Below are positions 47,701 through 58,788 of a DNA stretch of 64,000 bases, piece by piece; position 1 is the stretch's first letter; each line of letters begins with the position of its first letter. The DNA comes from Pezizomycotina sp. ARF18 (lineage: Eukaryota > Ascomycota). The notes beneath the pieces are model-generated. The model was not told where the DNA came from, searched no databases, and saw only the letters and a program-made list of their open reading frames with translations. The stretch lies in the NCBI GenBank assembly GCA_002224055.1, contig AZLU01000109.1, positions 1-64,000 on the forward strand. The letters run 5' to 3'. The position numbers and the translations under genes are program-made.

Positions 47701-50024
47701 TCCGATGGTGTGCCCAGCCCGTGGTCATGTCGTCTTCTTCCTTATCATAGAAAGTGCAAAGCACATGGTTTGAACCGCCGAGTACCCTCACTGTTTAATG
47801 CCAGCTCTGAACCATGAACGGGATGGACATCAAGGGTCCAACGTGTATTATTCCCTTTGTCTCTCTTACTTTATTACTACAATCCTCAAGGGTATATACG
47901 AAGATCATCATCGAGTATGGTCCACTGTCCAGTTCAGTGGGTCCGGGCGCGGGGAGGTCCCTAGTAAAACTTTCAAAGAATCATCACTCGATTAAGAAGC
48001 TGCTAAAGAGCCCTTACGCTGGTGCCTGTAAAACTTTCGCACTAGTGATAGTCGCTCTATCAATGATTCAGCTAATATATAAGAATATATATCGTGACCT
48101 TAGATATTACTAAGAGGGTTCAGTCAGGATAATTTCGTTTGCTTAGTTTAACTTGATGTATTTACCTACTCCACCCGAGTATCAGCGGTTCGCTTTGCCG
48201 AAGATACTTAAAGGAAACGAGAAAAACATGTCATTTTATTAGCGGAATGGAAACGTACTTTGGTTCCACCCCCGTTCCTTCTATCCAGTATTCCAGAAAA
48301 GCGCAGGATATAAATAACGAATAAGCAATGTCTCAGGCTAGGTATCCCTGGAAAAATGGATATCGACTGGACTTTCTCGTATTCTGCGGAGAATAGATAA
48401 TCATCTAAGAAACAAGTAAGGTATCTCTATACCAAACTCGTTAGCAGTGTTTCATTCCTCTGCTATCGTGTAAACTGCTGATAAAAAAAAAAATTTTTTT
48501 TTTCTCCTTTCACTCTGCTCGGGAAAGTTCCGCGGCAGGCACGAGAGCAGTAAAATTCTGTTTATTTTAGGGTAATTTTCACCTGCAGTTAGCGAAACCA
48601 AACCATTATTGGTCGCAGCGATTCCGTTTTGTTTGGCTTTCCATCCGAATGTAGCCAATCAACGGTGGCCTATTACGTTAAGGGAAAAGATTTCTTGCTA
48701 TATTCTCCTGCTTTCCCTCTCTCGCATGTCTCTCAGAAGGTTGGGGGGGTTGTACATCATTGCCGGATTTGCAGTGCGTTGTAGTACCAGAAGGGAGGAG
48801 AAATGAAGAAAAAGTAAAAATACCTGCGACTAGGCAGCCAGATGGTCTGCTTTTTGATAGCAACCGAAATAACCCTTGAACTGTCAATCCGCACGAGATA
48901 CAAAAGGTACAAGGGCAACGCAACAGAAGAATAAGAAAAGAAGTAAATATATCGCCATTTTCCCTGTTTGTGTTGTGAACTATCAAGGTCCTCTTTGAAT
49001 AGAATATACTGGATGTAGGTATATTGTACTATCTCTGGCCAATGGATTGCGATAGACCGGGCCCCCTTTTTGTCTTGCAATGACTTACCGTAGCGGCAAC
49101 AACGCAAGGCAAATTGGCACACGCAATTTTCAAAAGGAAGAAAAGGTACTTAGACATTACCGTACTGACAACACTACTTCGTATTAATGGAGGCCGTTTA
49201 ACAGCAAGGGAGCGGCAAAATAGTCCAGAAATACGTAAAGATGCTTCTTTTTGAAGGGGATGAATCGGTATATATTTAAGTACTTTTCAAATAAGAAGAT
49301 CATGCGGACAAAGCCGATAAGAGCTTTTTTTAAAGACATCGACAAAGGGCAACCACAAGGCAAAAAAGCTTCTCGATGCCGACGCAGAAAGAAACTGTAG
49401 CACCTCTATGATCAGGCGGAAGGCGAAAAAGAAAGGAAGAAAGAAAATTTTCATATTCCATTTACGCCTTTTAATAGTGTGGAGTTGTTGGTAGTGTGTT
49501 AATTTTCATCGCTGGTGGGAGTACGTTGAAGAGCGCCGAATGAGCGTTCGAGACAAGCGTTAGATAGGCATTAATATGGAGAACAACTAACGATGATCTC
49601 CTTGATCCTTGATTCAAACGTAGCGACTGCAGTAGTTGATAAATAAAAGCGACCCTTATTCCCATCGACCATCCCAGCTTATGCTCCTTCCTATTCCCGA
49701 TATCTCTTCATCTCATCCATTGCCATCCTCTATCCACTAGCCTCCATAATCGCATATACTACCTTTATATTAATATCATTTGCCTTAAGGATATAAGACA
49801 ATTGATATTGTGCCGTTGTATACACATACATATATACTCTGAGAGACCTCATGGTGTTGTTGTCTTCGCCGTATATATAATAACGTCCGGATACCACCTT
49901 CGTATACCCATCGACTTTTCTTCTAGAAAAGAAAGAATTTTAAAGGACCCTTAGGAATATATAATTCTTTGTTGAAAAGGGAAGATATATTCTGTTAACG
50001 ATAAAGCAAAGACTCGACGCAATA
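44702..50024. other. Long gene-poor stretch
   Basis: The only coding-like pieces are near 45178-45540 (+; SYPESSPEGKIPAVSGPVLF in one frame and FVFRENPRLSNLRKREC after it) and 47798-48113 (+). Neither is recognised. An A/T palindromic run lies at 48483-48502. Minus openings 45733-46148 and 48678-49122 look like chance frames. TATA-like and pyrimidine-rich leader sequence before 50025 probably belongs to the transporter. Confidence 0.4.
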
Positions 50025-52014
50025 ATGAGTCAAGAAGAAGACAAGCGACAGGCGTCACTGCCTACGGACGAGAAGGGCGCACATCTGCCCGACTATGACA
50101 ACAAACCAGACCACTTGGTCGCACGATCGACCCGTACGCCGCTCCCGATGCTCCGACGGAGGAGGAAATGCATTCCTTAAGACACATCGCAGACAAAGTA
50201 CCTTGGGATGCATTTACTATCGCCTTTATCGAACTGTGCGAGCGGTTTTCGTACTACGGTACTACTGCAGTTTGTAAGTAAAGACTTTCTTTGTCCTTGT
50301 GATTGTAGTGGTTATGTCATTAGGACACGCTTGTGATGGAAGGGGAAAATGCGAATTTTGTGTGACGCCGGAAATGCACGGAAGAATCCCCCGGAAGATT
50401 GCACGAAATAGAAAACACTAACAAAAATCATTTGTATAGTTACCAATTACATCAGCAGCCCTCCCGGCTGGCTCGTCGACCGGTGCTGGCCATTCCGGAC
50501 AGTCTGGTGCCCTTAACCAGGGTCAACGTGCCTCCACCGGTCTGACGACCTTCAACACCTTCTGGGTCTACCTCACCCCGCTGTTCGGTGCCTGGCTCGC
50601 CGATACGTATCTCGGCCGTTTCAGGGCCATCGGTGTTTCGCTAGCATCGCCATCTTCGGCCACATCCTCCTCATCATCTGCGCCCTTCCCCCTGTCATCG
50701 CCCACCCCAAGGGCGCCTTGGCTGCTTTGCCGTCGCCATTATTATTATGGGAGCCGGTACCGGTGGTTTCAAGCCGAACATTTCCCCGCTGATCGCCGAG
50801 CAGAGCAAGAACACGTATATGCGGGTTAAGACGCTCAAGTCCGGCGAGCGCGTAATTATCGACCCGCGAAGACAGCCTCCAGGATCTACATGTACTTCTA
50901 CATGATGATCAACATCGGCGCCCTCATCGGCCAGATCGGTATGGTCTACGCTGAGAAGTACGTCGGCTTCTGGCTCGCCTACCTCCTCCCCACTGCTGTC
51001 CTTTGCGTCTGCCCCCTCGTCATGCTCTGGTGCCGCAACCGCTACGTCCGCACCCCTCCTCAGGGTTCCGTCCTCGGCCCAGCCTGTCGCGTCTTCCTTT
51101 ACGCCCAAAGGGGCCGCTGGAGCTTCAACCCGGTCACCACGTACAAGCGCATGAACGATGGTACCTTCTGGGAGTCCGTCAAGCCTTCCAACATCCCTGC
51201 CGACCAGCGCCCCCACTGGATGACCATGGACGACAAGTGGATCATGGAACTCCGCCGCGGCTTCCACGCTGCTCCGTCTTCCTCTGGTTCCCGCTCTACT
51301 GGCTCACCTACAACCAGCTCAACGGTAACCTCACCTCCCAGGCCGCCGTCATGACCCTCCACGGTCTCCCCAACGATATCATGCAGAACCTCGACCCGCT
51401 CGCCCTCGTCATCCTCATCCCCATCTTCGACCGCGGAATCTACCCCTTATCGCCAAAATGGGCTTCCAGTTCACCGCCCTCAAGCGTATCTGCCTTGGTT
51501 TCATCATGGGCGCCCTCGCCATGGTCTGGGCCTGCGTCCTCCAGGTGTACATCTACCGCCAGTCCGAGTGCGGCAACTACGCCTCCGACCCGACCTGCAA
51601 GCCCGTCACCATCAACGTCTGGGCCCAAACTGGCTCGTACGTCCTCATCGCCGTGTCGGAAATCTTCGCATCCATCACCGGTCTCGAGTACGCGTACACC
51701 AAGGCCCCCAAGAACATGCGCTCCCTCGTCATGGCCCTTTTCCTGTTCATGAATGCCATCTCCGCCGCCATCGGCGAGGCTTTCGTCTCCCTGAGCGCCG
51801 ACCCGCTCCTCGTGTGGAACTACGGTGTCATGGGCGTCTTGTCTTTCTGTGGCGGAATCATCTTCTGGTTCCAGTACAGGACCCTCGACGCCGAGGAAGA
51901 CGAGCTCAACCAGCTCCAGGCCGGTGCGATGCACGAAGGCGAGCTGCCGGCTGTTGCGATGACCAAGCATGAGAGAAGCTCTCTATGGAGCAGCGCAACT
52001 CCGTCACTGCTTAA
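50025..52014 (+). CDS. PTR2: Proton-coupled di/tripeptide transporter PTR2 (POT family)
   Basis: Plasma-membrane H+/peptide symporter. The ATG at 50025 starts MSQEEDKRQASLPTDEKG. Exon 1 ends WDAFTIAFIELCERFSYYGT, the hallmark E-x2-ERFxYYG of TM1. The intron is 50274-50439 (GTAAGT to ATAG). Exon 2 has NQGQRASTGLTTFNTFWVYL, FGAWLADTYLGRFRAIG, IIMGAGTGGFKPNISPLIAE and the PTR motif MYFYMMINIGALIGQIG. Further segments are VFLWFPLYWLTYNQLNGN, MGFQFTALKRICLGFIMGA, VISEIFASITGLEYAYT-like (VSEIFASITGLEYAYTKAP), KNMRSLVMALFLF and VLSFCGGIIFWFQYRTLD. At least five one-base slips occur (about 50160, 50630, 50725, 50870, 51270, 51447). The stop is at 52012-52014 if one more slip is allowed, otherwise 52148-52150. 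Length near 600 residues suits the family. Confidence 0.93.
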
Positions 52015-53727
52015 GGCGTTCGATGGAATATTCTATTTTTACGATAGAACCAAGAAAAAGTTCGATTCTTTTGCTTTTTATGTCTTGTTTTGTTATTTAC
52101 GAAGAAGTCCCCTGAGACTTCCATGTATGTTTATAGTCCCTTTGATATGATATCTGCGTGAATGATATCGCTCTTCAACTGCGTCCAGAGTCTCTCATTA
52201 TGTAGTTAGCTATCCACTCGAAGGCTTACCCAGTCTCGAGCGTGTAAATCCAATGAATGAGTTCTTCTAAAACAACTTGAGATCGTATCAATCTCTGGGA
52301 TCTCGACGTGTCTCGTCTTCAAATCCTGTGAAAATTCGCGAATGCCTTCGATGCCTTCAAGCTTGGGCTCCGGAATAATGCCTAAGCCTTATAGACTTAT
52401 ACCTCCGAGTCGTAAAGTGTTGTCCCACTATTTACCGAGAGAACTTCAAGGGTTCACTCCCCAAGACTTATGATCTCATCGAGATGTGAACAGCATAGTA
52501 ATAGTAGCGAGGAGCGTCGTTGTTATTCTTCTAGGGTCGGACGTTAAAATCGAGATCTTAAAATATCGGTTCCGAGTGTCAGCGATTATTCACCGCTGCC
52601 TTCCTCCTCCGCCAACCTTTCCTTTAAAATCGGTCCTTTAATGAAACTCAATCCATGGGGTTCGTTACGATGGACGACAGATACTATTCAGATCTGAATC
52701 ATGTGTACTAGGAATAACTAAAAAGGCTTTATAAAAGAAGATTCAACTGGAAATAGCAGTTCAAAGAGAAAGGAGCTTAAGGCGCATTATAAGAGAGAAC
52801 TGTGGAGATATTGAATTGCCGACATCCCATCCAGCTGAAGCCTAAGATTCAAGCGGCGGGATTATTCCACCGTGGGAATGTGGAAATGTGGGCCTAACGC
52901 GCCCTACTTTTGACATGTCTGCCATGCGACATCGGAGACAGATGAGCACTGCCTGGCGCGTATTCGGCAGCTTCTCGCAACATGTGTGGCCTTATAGCGA
53001 GAAAGACACGAATCTCATTGGCCTTTTTTGACATCAATTCAACTTTCAGGAATAGCCATAGTTCTCAAAGGATTAAGATCACCCGTTGCTCTATTTTAAA
53101 AGCGAGAGCAATGAAATACATTAGTTCACAAAATTCCCGAGCAATGATTAGTCCATAGCTACTTCGGAAGCATTCGTATTCTTCCTTAGACTGGTAATTA
53201 ATGTGAGCGAAGTATTTTCAGACTTGCCGCCGCCTTGTAGTTTCCATTTGCACAAACTCTATGGGCAAGTTGTATAACAGTATAGAGGAGGCAAGAAAGC
53301 CAGTCTGAATAGAGTATAACTGTGCTTATCATTCTGTAGGTAGACAGTATATGAAAGAAAATTTTGAACGGATTCTAGAAGCACGTCTGAGCTTTGGGCG
53401 ACTTGAACATGAAAAATTGTCTACACTTTAAGTTTATACCAGCAATAGAAATTGCCGCGATCGAAAACTCATATGAGTTTATCCCAGTTCGAGTTTCCTA
53501 GGTCGGTATATCAGCTACCATTTCCCTCGGGTCCTCAGCTAGCTCTGGAGTTTAGCCTTCCTCTGAACTGAATTACCTTGAGGATCTATTTTCCTCTCCC
53601 AAATATCAAAGTACCAAGGAAAAAGTGGCTGCTCAAACTAAAGGGTATGTTAGCTTCTACGAAATATACAATAGCTTTTCTCACCTTTCTTCTCAGGTCG
53701 AATAAAGTCATGAGAATATGAAGAGTC
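52015..53727. other. Intergenic, nothing assigned
   Basis: No opening of note on either strand. It includes the 3' end of the transporter transcript and the end of the lectin gene. Confidence 0.55.
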
Positions 53728-54399
53728 TCACTTTACCCCTAGCGCACTTATCACTCCCTGGCGGACGCGAACATTGAAGCCCATAAGAGACTGGGATTTG
53801 CCTTTTGCCATACCAAACGCGTTGTTGCTCATCTTTCTAGCCCGTGGGAAAGCTTCTTTCTTGCTGTATAGCTGCGAACACCTGCCTCTATCCGTTTGGA
53901 ATTCTAAACCATGAACTCGACCGCCCGCATACTGGTCCTTAGTATCATCCTGCATTAGTTCACATTACATTCTTATGTGAAAGTTATCAGTGAAATATGA
54001 AAAAGAGATAAAGAAAATAGAAGGGCGGCAAGAGAGAGGCAGGGGAAGAAGAAGAAGAAGAGAAGAAGAAGAAGAAGAAGAAGAAGAAAGAAGAAGAAGA
54101 AGAAGAAAAGGAAGAGGATAATAAGAGCCAGAGAAGATAGAGTAAAGAGACTTCCATCCTATCTGACTCTAATTCTAAGGTTACTCCTTTCCGTTGTGAG
54201 AGCCAAATTTCCTGGTCCAATTTCCGTTCTTGTAGCGCCACTGCAAGGTATTAATCGTAACCCCGATCTTCATATCGATCCTTCTGATCGGTGAATCATT
54301 GGACGAGTTCCAACACGTACCTTTATGACCTCTAAAAGCGGGGCTCACGTCCCAATTCGTGTGACCGTTGTCCCCGCCCAACGTGATATCTCTTACCAT
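53728..54399 (-). CDS. Jacalin-like lectin, single domain
   Basis: The ATG at 54399 gives MVRDITLGGDNG and then TNWDVSPAFRG, IRRIDMKIGVTINTLQWRY and NGNWTRKFGSHNGK, which fit strands 1-6 of the jacalin beta-prism (GG-x-G start, I-x-x-I-x-[IV], Y-x-NG). An intron of about 220 nt carries the GAA tract. Exon 2 starts at a perfect GCAG (about 53949) with DDTKDQYAGG, then VHGLEFQTDRGRCSQLY, FGMAKGKSQSLMGFNVRVRQ and GVISALGVK to the stop at 53728, matching the closing strands and the G-F-x-x-R-x-G-x-x-I-x-A-[IL]-G end. About 145 residues is the usual size. The splice phase is off by one, so one base is missing or extra. No ATG-led signal peptide is in frame; cytosolic or unconventional export is possible. 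Likely binds mannose-type sugars by family. Confidence 0.6.
54037..54117. repeat. (GAA)n microsatellite inside the lectin intron
   Basis: GGAAGAAGAAGAAGAAG and further GAA units, interrupted by single-base drops, form a polypurine tract on the plus strand. On the transcribed strand it is (TTC)n and may serve as an extended polypyrimidine tract. Confidence 0.9.
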
Positions 54400-56305
54400 C
54401 TTGTGTCCGGATTCATTTCTTGATTTCCGGGTGACAGATACGAAACGGAAATGGAAGATTGGATTGATCGAAGATATGAGGAACAGTAAAATCGCTTTCA
54501 AAGCTCGGCACAGGCGCTATTTAGACTTTTGAGAGAAAAAAATATACCCAACAACTCGTATAGGATGATCTGTTGATGATTGAAGACAGAAAGTGACATC
54601 CAGGAGGGTTTATATACACCATCTACCCCGATTATTCCAAATCAACCTTATGTTTGTTTGATACGCAATACATTTCACTTTTGATTATGTAGACTTGAAA
54701 CGGATAATCATGATTCCGACCCCACATATTTCGTCAAGTAATTTTCTCCGCTGAAGGCACCTCAAGGGCCACATCCTTAGACTTTCGCGTATGAAATGGG
54801 TCCCCAAGTCGTGTGTAACCAACGAAGCAAATGCTCCCGGAAAAGTAGGATCCACACAGGAGCTCGCAGGAAAGAATCCTATGGGTTGGTCAACATGCTA
54901 GTAATAATTCTCGCAATTTTACGAGGTATCCGGAAGTCGATTGTCAATTTGTTTCTTCATGTTTATTTGAGGAACCCGGAGTGTTTAGCTTGGCTGGATG
55001 GAAATCAATAGGAAAAATGCTGTGCTATCAAACCGTGTTCCTGCTAGTCGTTGCCGTCACCACGCTTCGCATGGATTGCAAACCACGACAGGCTGAAAGA
55101 CATCGTACAATCCTGCCCGGATCCGACGAATTGTTCTAGTATACTCGGTACAACCATAACCAAGACTTTCCCCCTCAATTACTGAGAGTCTTGAGCCTCC
55201 GTGAGATGCTGGTTGGTTTGGTGCGCTTAATGAGAAATTTAGAAAGCTGAACGTAGAGACAGATAGACTTCGATCGTCTCATCTGCTAACTCAATGAAAT
55301 AAATCGTCGGCGTGGTTACTGTAGAACGGCCTCTTTAAGAAAGCTGCTACTAGATTCATTATAGTTTCTATTTTCTATTAACTATTGGTCAATCTCCCAT
55401 CAAGGTTTCAACCTGACCTAGAAATACGCAGCGGAAAACATAGCCTGAATGCTCTAATTCGGATCGCACGACTTTCATACTATACAACCATCTATTGGCC
55501 TAGTTGGAATGCGCTCCTCCTATCTTCCTTCTAGATCCAGTTCTACTGTAAAGGTTAGCTTTGGAACGGCCATAGTTATCATCTATAAGGTCACTTTTTT
55601 TAGTTCCAGAAAAGCTTATTAGGGTTAGTCGATGGGCCCTTGCATCTCGGATACAACAGACCGGAAAAAACGGGTGCTCCTCCACATTCTACTATACCCT
55701 AAAGAAAATCGGATACGAAGCTCCCTTACATTCCACAATATCAGAGGCCATTGAGAGACTAAGCGCTGGTGTGGAAATTCAAGGCACGCAAACTAATATT
55801 GCGCCGTCTTCCGCCCATTTCCATATAAGTGTACAAGTTCATGCCGAACAGATACTATCCGTGGTTCTCGCGTGGCAGGGGCTTGAGACCCAGCGAAGAG
55901 CATTTCCGATCGATCTTGGATCTCATCTCGCCGAAGGTTGAGATCAAATATAAGTAGGGCAAGCAAGTGGAACCTATAGATCTTGATTCTCCTTGTTGAA
56001 TCAGATGCTTTGGTGGTTATCTCGCAACCGAACTCATTTCAATGTGGGATCTTATAGGAAAGTGTGATAGATGCAAGCGTCAATCATTACTCTTAACTGG
56101 ACTGTCAAAACGGCTCGGTAAAACATTGTTTCTCGTGGGGGACTTGATCAATAATACGAGGCAATTAATTCCCCGAATACGGTGTTTATCTCCTATGAGC
56201 CATCCTCAAAATATAAAACAGTATTCTTCTAGAGGTATTACTATATTCCCAAAGAACTCTCCATTCCTTTACACCTCAGACACCAAGATCGGGCCCGAGC
56301 CATTC
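54400..56305. other. Intergenic, nothing assigned
   Basis: Plus opening 54796-55011 (basic, one hydrophobic stretch LVIILAILRGI) and minus opening 55500-55685 are unassigned. The region probably contains divergent promoters for the lectin (-) and the receptor trio (+). Confidence 0.45.
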
Positions 56306-57675
56306 ATGACTCTCCAAGGATATCAAGTAATCGTAAGGATACCCTAGTTCCTGATCCTTCTCCTTAATATTCCGACTTGCTTACATCCCGCTGCATTCCT
56401 GCAGACCTTCAAGTGGTGCATGATACTCCTGACTGCGGTCTTCATCGGTCTCCGGATCTATATTCGAAACGTCCATGACCGTCCATCCCCGAACTTCGAT
56501 GCGACAGACTTCTTCATTGTGTTTGCATGGTTATCATTCTTATCGCAAGCTAACATGGACTCCGTCCTAAATTACATGGGATTCTTCAATCCAGATATAG
56601 ACCAATGGTCGATAGGGTCAGACTTTAACAAAGCGGCGGCATTTAAGGTAGATTAAATAAACCCCACGAGTAAGTGTGTTGAAGAGTTCTCAGATCTTTT
56701 ACATTGACTCTTCTTAAACCTTTCCCTCATTTACTGATTTACTTTGTGGAAAACACTTTGTACATTAACTGCATGTACGCAATAAAATATTGCATACTCT
56801 GTATGTTCTGTAGGTTCATAGCGTCTTCGAAGAAAAAGACAGCCTTCGCCTTTGTTTATCACGACCGTCACGGTAGTTATTCCTAGATCGAGGGCTGGTT
56901 CTCTCGCCTCACATACTGCTGGCCTATAAGCGGAAACTGGTCTCTCGATGAATCTGAATATTGCGCTTCCATGGACCAGCCCGTCGTTGTCGGAATAATA
57001 GTCGCGTTCCATCTCTCACGGATCTGATGAGTATGGCCCCTTCTCTAAGCAATCAACACATGTTTATCATGACATTAACGTGTAGCTACTGAAGTATAGA
57101 TTCTCCCCTTTCCAATCCTGGGCTCTATCGCTCTCCTCAAAGGAGAAAGGTTTGGCGCTGCTATTTATAACGTTCGGCTCCGGTTTTATATATCTGTTCT
57201 TCGCAGGCACGGTTTGAGCAGCAACATACATGGCCGATTCCTTACCTATCGTCTATGCGTTCATGATAATGGCGCAAACTTGGGCTATCGTGGTAGCCTG
57301 GGTTCCCTCCTTCAAGAAGCTGGCATCTCAGAGGGAAAGACCGGCAAGAATTGAGAATTTCGAGCTTACAGGTCCACATCCAACGAGTCGGACGAGAACA
57401 TCCGTCGTGGAAATAAGTACAGCGACGCTGGAGAGCGGCAGGTGGCGGATCGGTCAGTAATGTCGCTAACACCTAGCCACGCGGGAGACTATAGTGCCTA
57501 TGATCTTGGAGCATTGAGCGAAGCGCTCGAGAAAGGCTCTTGGAGAAAGTCCCCAGCGTTAGAAGCTCGAATAGCACATAGTCTACGAGAAAGTGTTCAT
57601 TTGATATATAACATGAAATCTCTTAATTCTACGGTGTCGGGATTCGACAGCTCTCAATCGAAATTCAGTCCATGA
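56306..57675 (+). CDS. Rhodopsin-domain 7TM protein (7TM 6)
   Basis: The ATG at 56306 encodes MTLQGYQ as a 7-codon exon. The intron is 56327-56404 (GTAATC to CTGCAG) and exon 2 begins TFKWCMILLTAVFIGLRIYI (TM1), then FDATDFFIVFAWLSF (TM2). A second intron follows FNKAAAFK (about 56648-56694). Then IYFVENTLYINC and AIKYCILCMFCRFI (TM3-4 region). Much of the middle is scrambled by slips (56870-57120). LALLFITFGSGFIYLFFAG (about 57150-57205) and VYAFMIMAQTWAIVVAWVPS (57250-57310) are late TM segments. The tail has SQRERPARIENFELTGP, ends FDSSQSKFSP and is Ser-rich. The usual F-x-C-x-P-V motif is not visible, so part of the centre may be lost. First of three same-strand receptors. Confidence 0.7.
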
Positions 57676-58788
57676 TGTATCGTTCTAATTTCTTGATTTC
57701 TTTGAATATACAACTATTGCCCTTTATAGACCCTCGAGATTAGGGATCATCTCGCATGTTCATTGATGTGCTAAAGTTAGATATACTGACGTAGAAATTC
57801 TGCTCGAAGTTGATATCGAAGCAATAGTGGATACCTGAGCAGCAACCTACCCACATTCGTCCGCAGGTAGAGCTGAGGCTTTCCCTTGAATATCCAAGAA
57901 CCGAGAGATAGAGGTCCAAGCTGACAGGGTTTATGGCATCGACGAGTATTTTTCGGGTTTTCAAATTTCCGTCTCCTTCCGATGAGAACGCGATCTGTTT
58001 TATCTCAAAACTATCGATGGCGCATTCCAAGCGAGAGAGAAGGCGCATTCCAAGCGAGAGAGAAAACCTAAAACTCCCTTCAAGTTATGACGAAGAAACG
58101 CAACCCCGCTGACGTAGGGAGCAGGTTCAAGAACCTCTAGATTTATCAGGTTTTTGCGGACTTGAAAAACATCTCTTCTAGCTATGAAGCTAGGATTTTT
58201 ATCTGACGAGAATGGCGTATTAAACTTTTGTGGAGAGGGTTGTCTCTTGGCTCCAATGAGAGAGCGGACGGCGATGTGACTGCGTGGGAGGTGTCTCACG
58301 ATGCCTTCTAAACGGCTATAGGCCGAAGACTGGTGGCAACCTAAATCTGCCGCTCTCAATCGGATGGCCAAACTTGTATTAGCGGTTCCCTTCGGTTATT
58401 GTAAGATAAGCTCTAAGACTTTGAGATATAGGGAACTATACTATGCTGGGGATGAATAGAGACGAGTGGATCTTTGAATACAGGATTGTTTGACGTGGGA
58501 GTTATTCGGCCACGAATTTACAATCTCCTGATGAAATTGCGATAATATAGACATGACGGGCCGGCAAATAGCATGGCGGGCCTTTGTAAAGATGATTTCA
58601 ATGTTGTATTTATATATGGGCTTGCCTTCTTAGCTACCTAGAAGTTAATCTGAGCGCTGTAGATTTACCTGGATATCATGATAGTAAATATTGAGCTATA
58701 AAGATCTCCTTTCAATTTTCTCATTTCTCTGCTAGGAAGAGAAACGTTTGAAACCTCTGCCTTATCTTTTCCCTTTTCGACTCTTAAT
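57676..58788. other. Spacer between receptors, nothing assigned
   Basis: Minus openings 57740-58048 and 58000-58371 are in different frames and unassigned. A 24-nt tandem duplication (GGCGCATTCCAAGCGAGAGA repeated) sits at 58019-58064. Confidence 0.45.

Noticed and set aside
50695-51970. Long minus-strand openings of 176-190 codons
   Set aside because: They lie exactly antisense to the PTR2 gene, whose transporter motifs on the plus strand are unambiguous.
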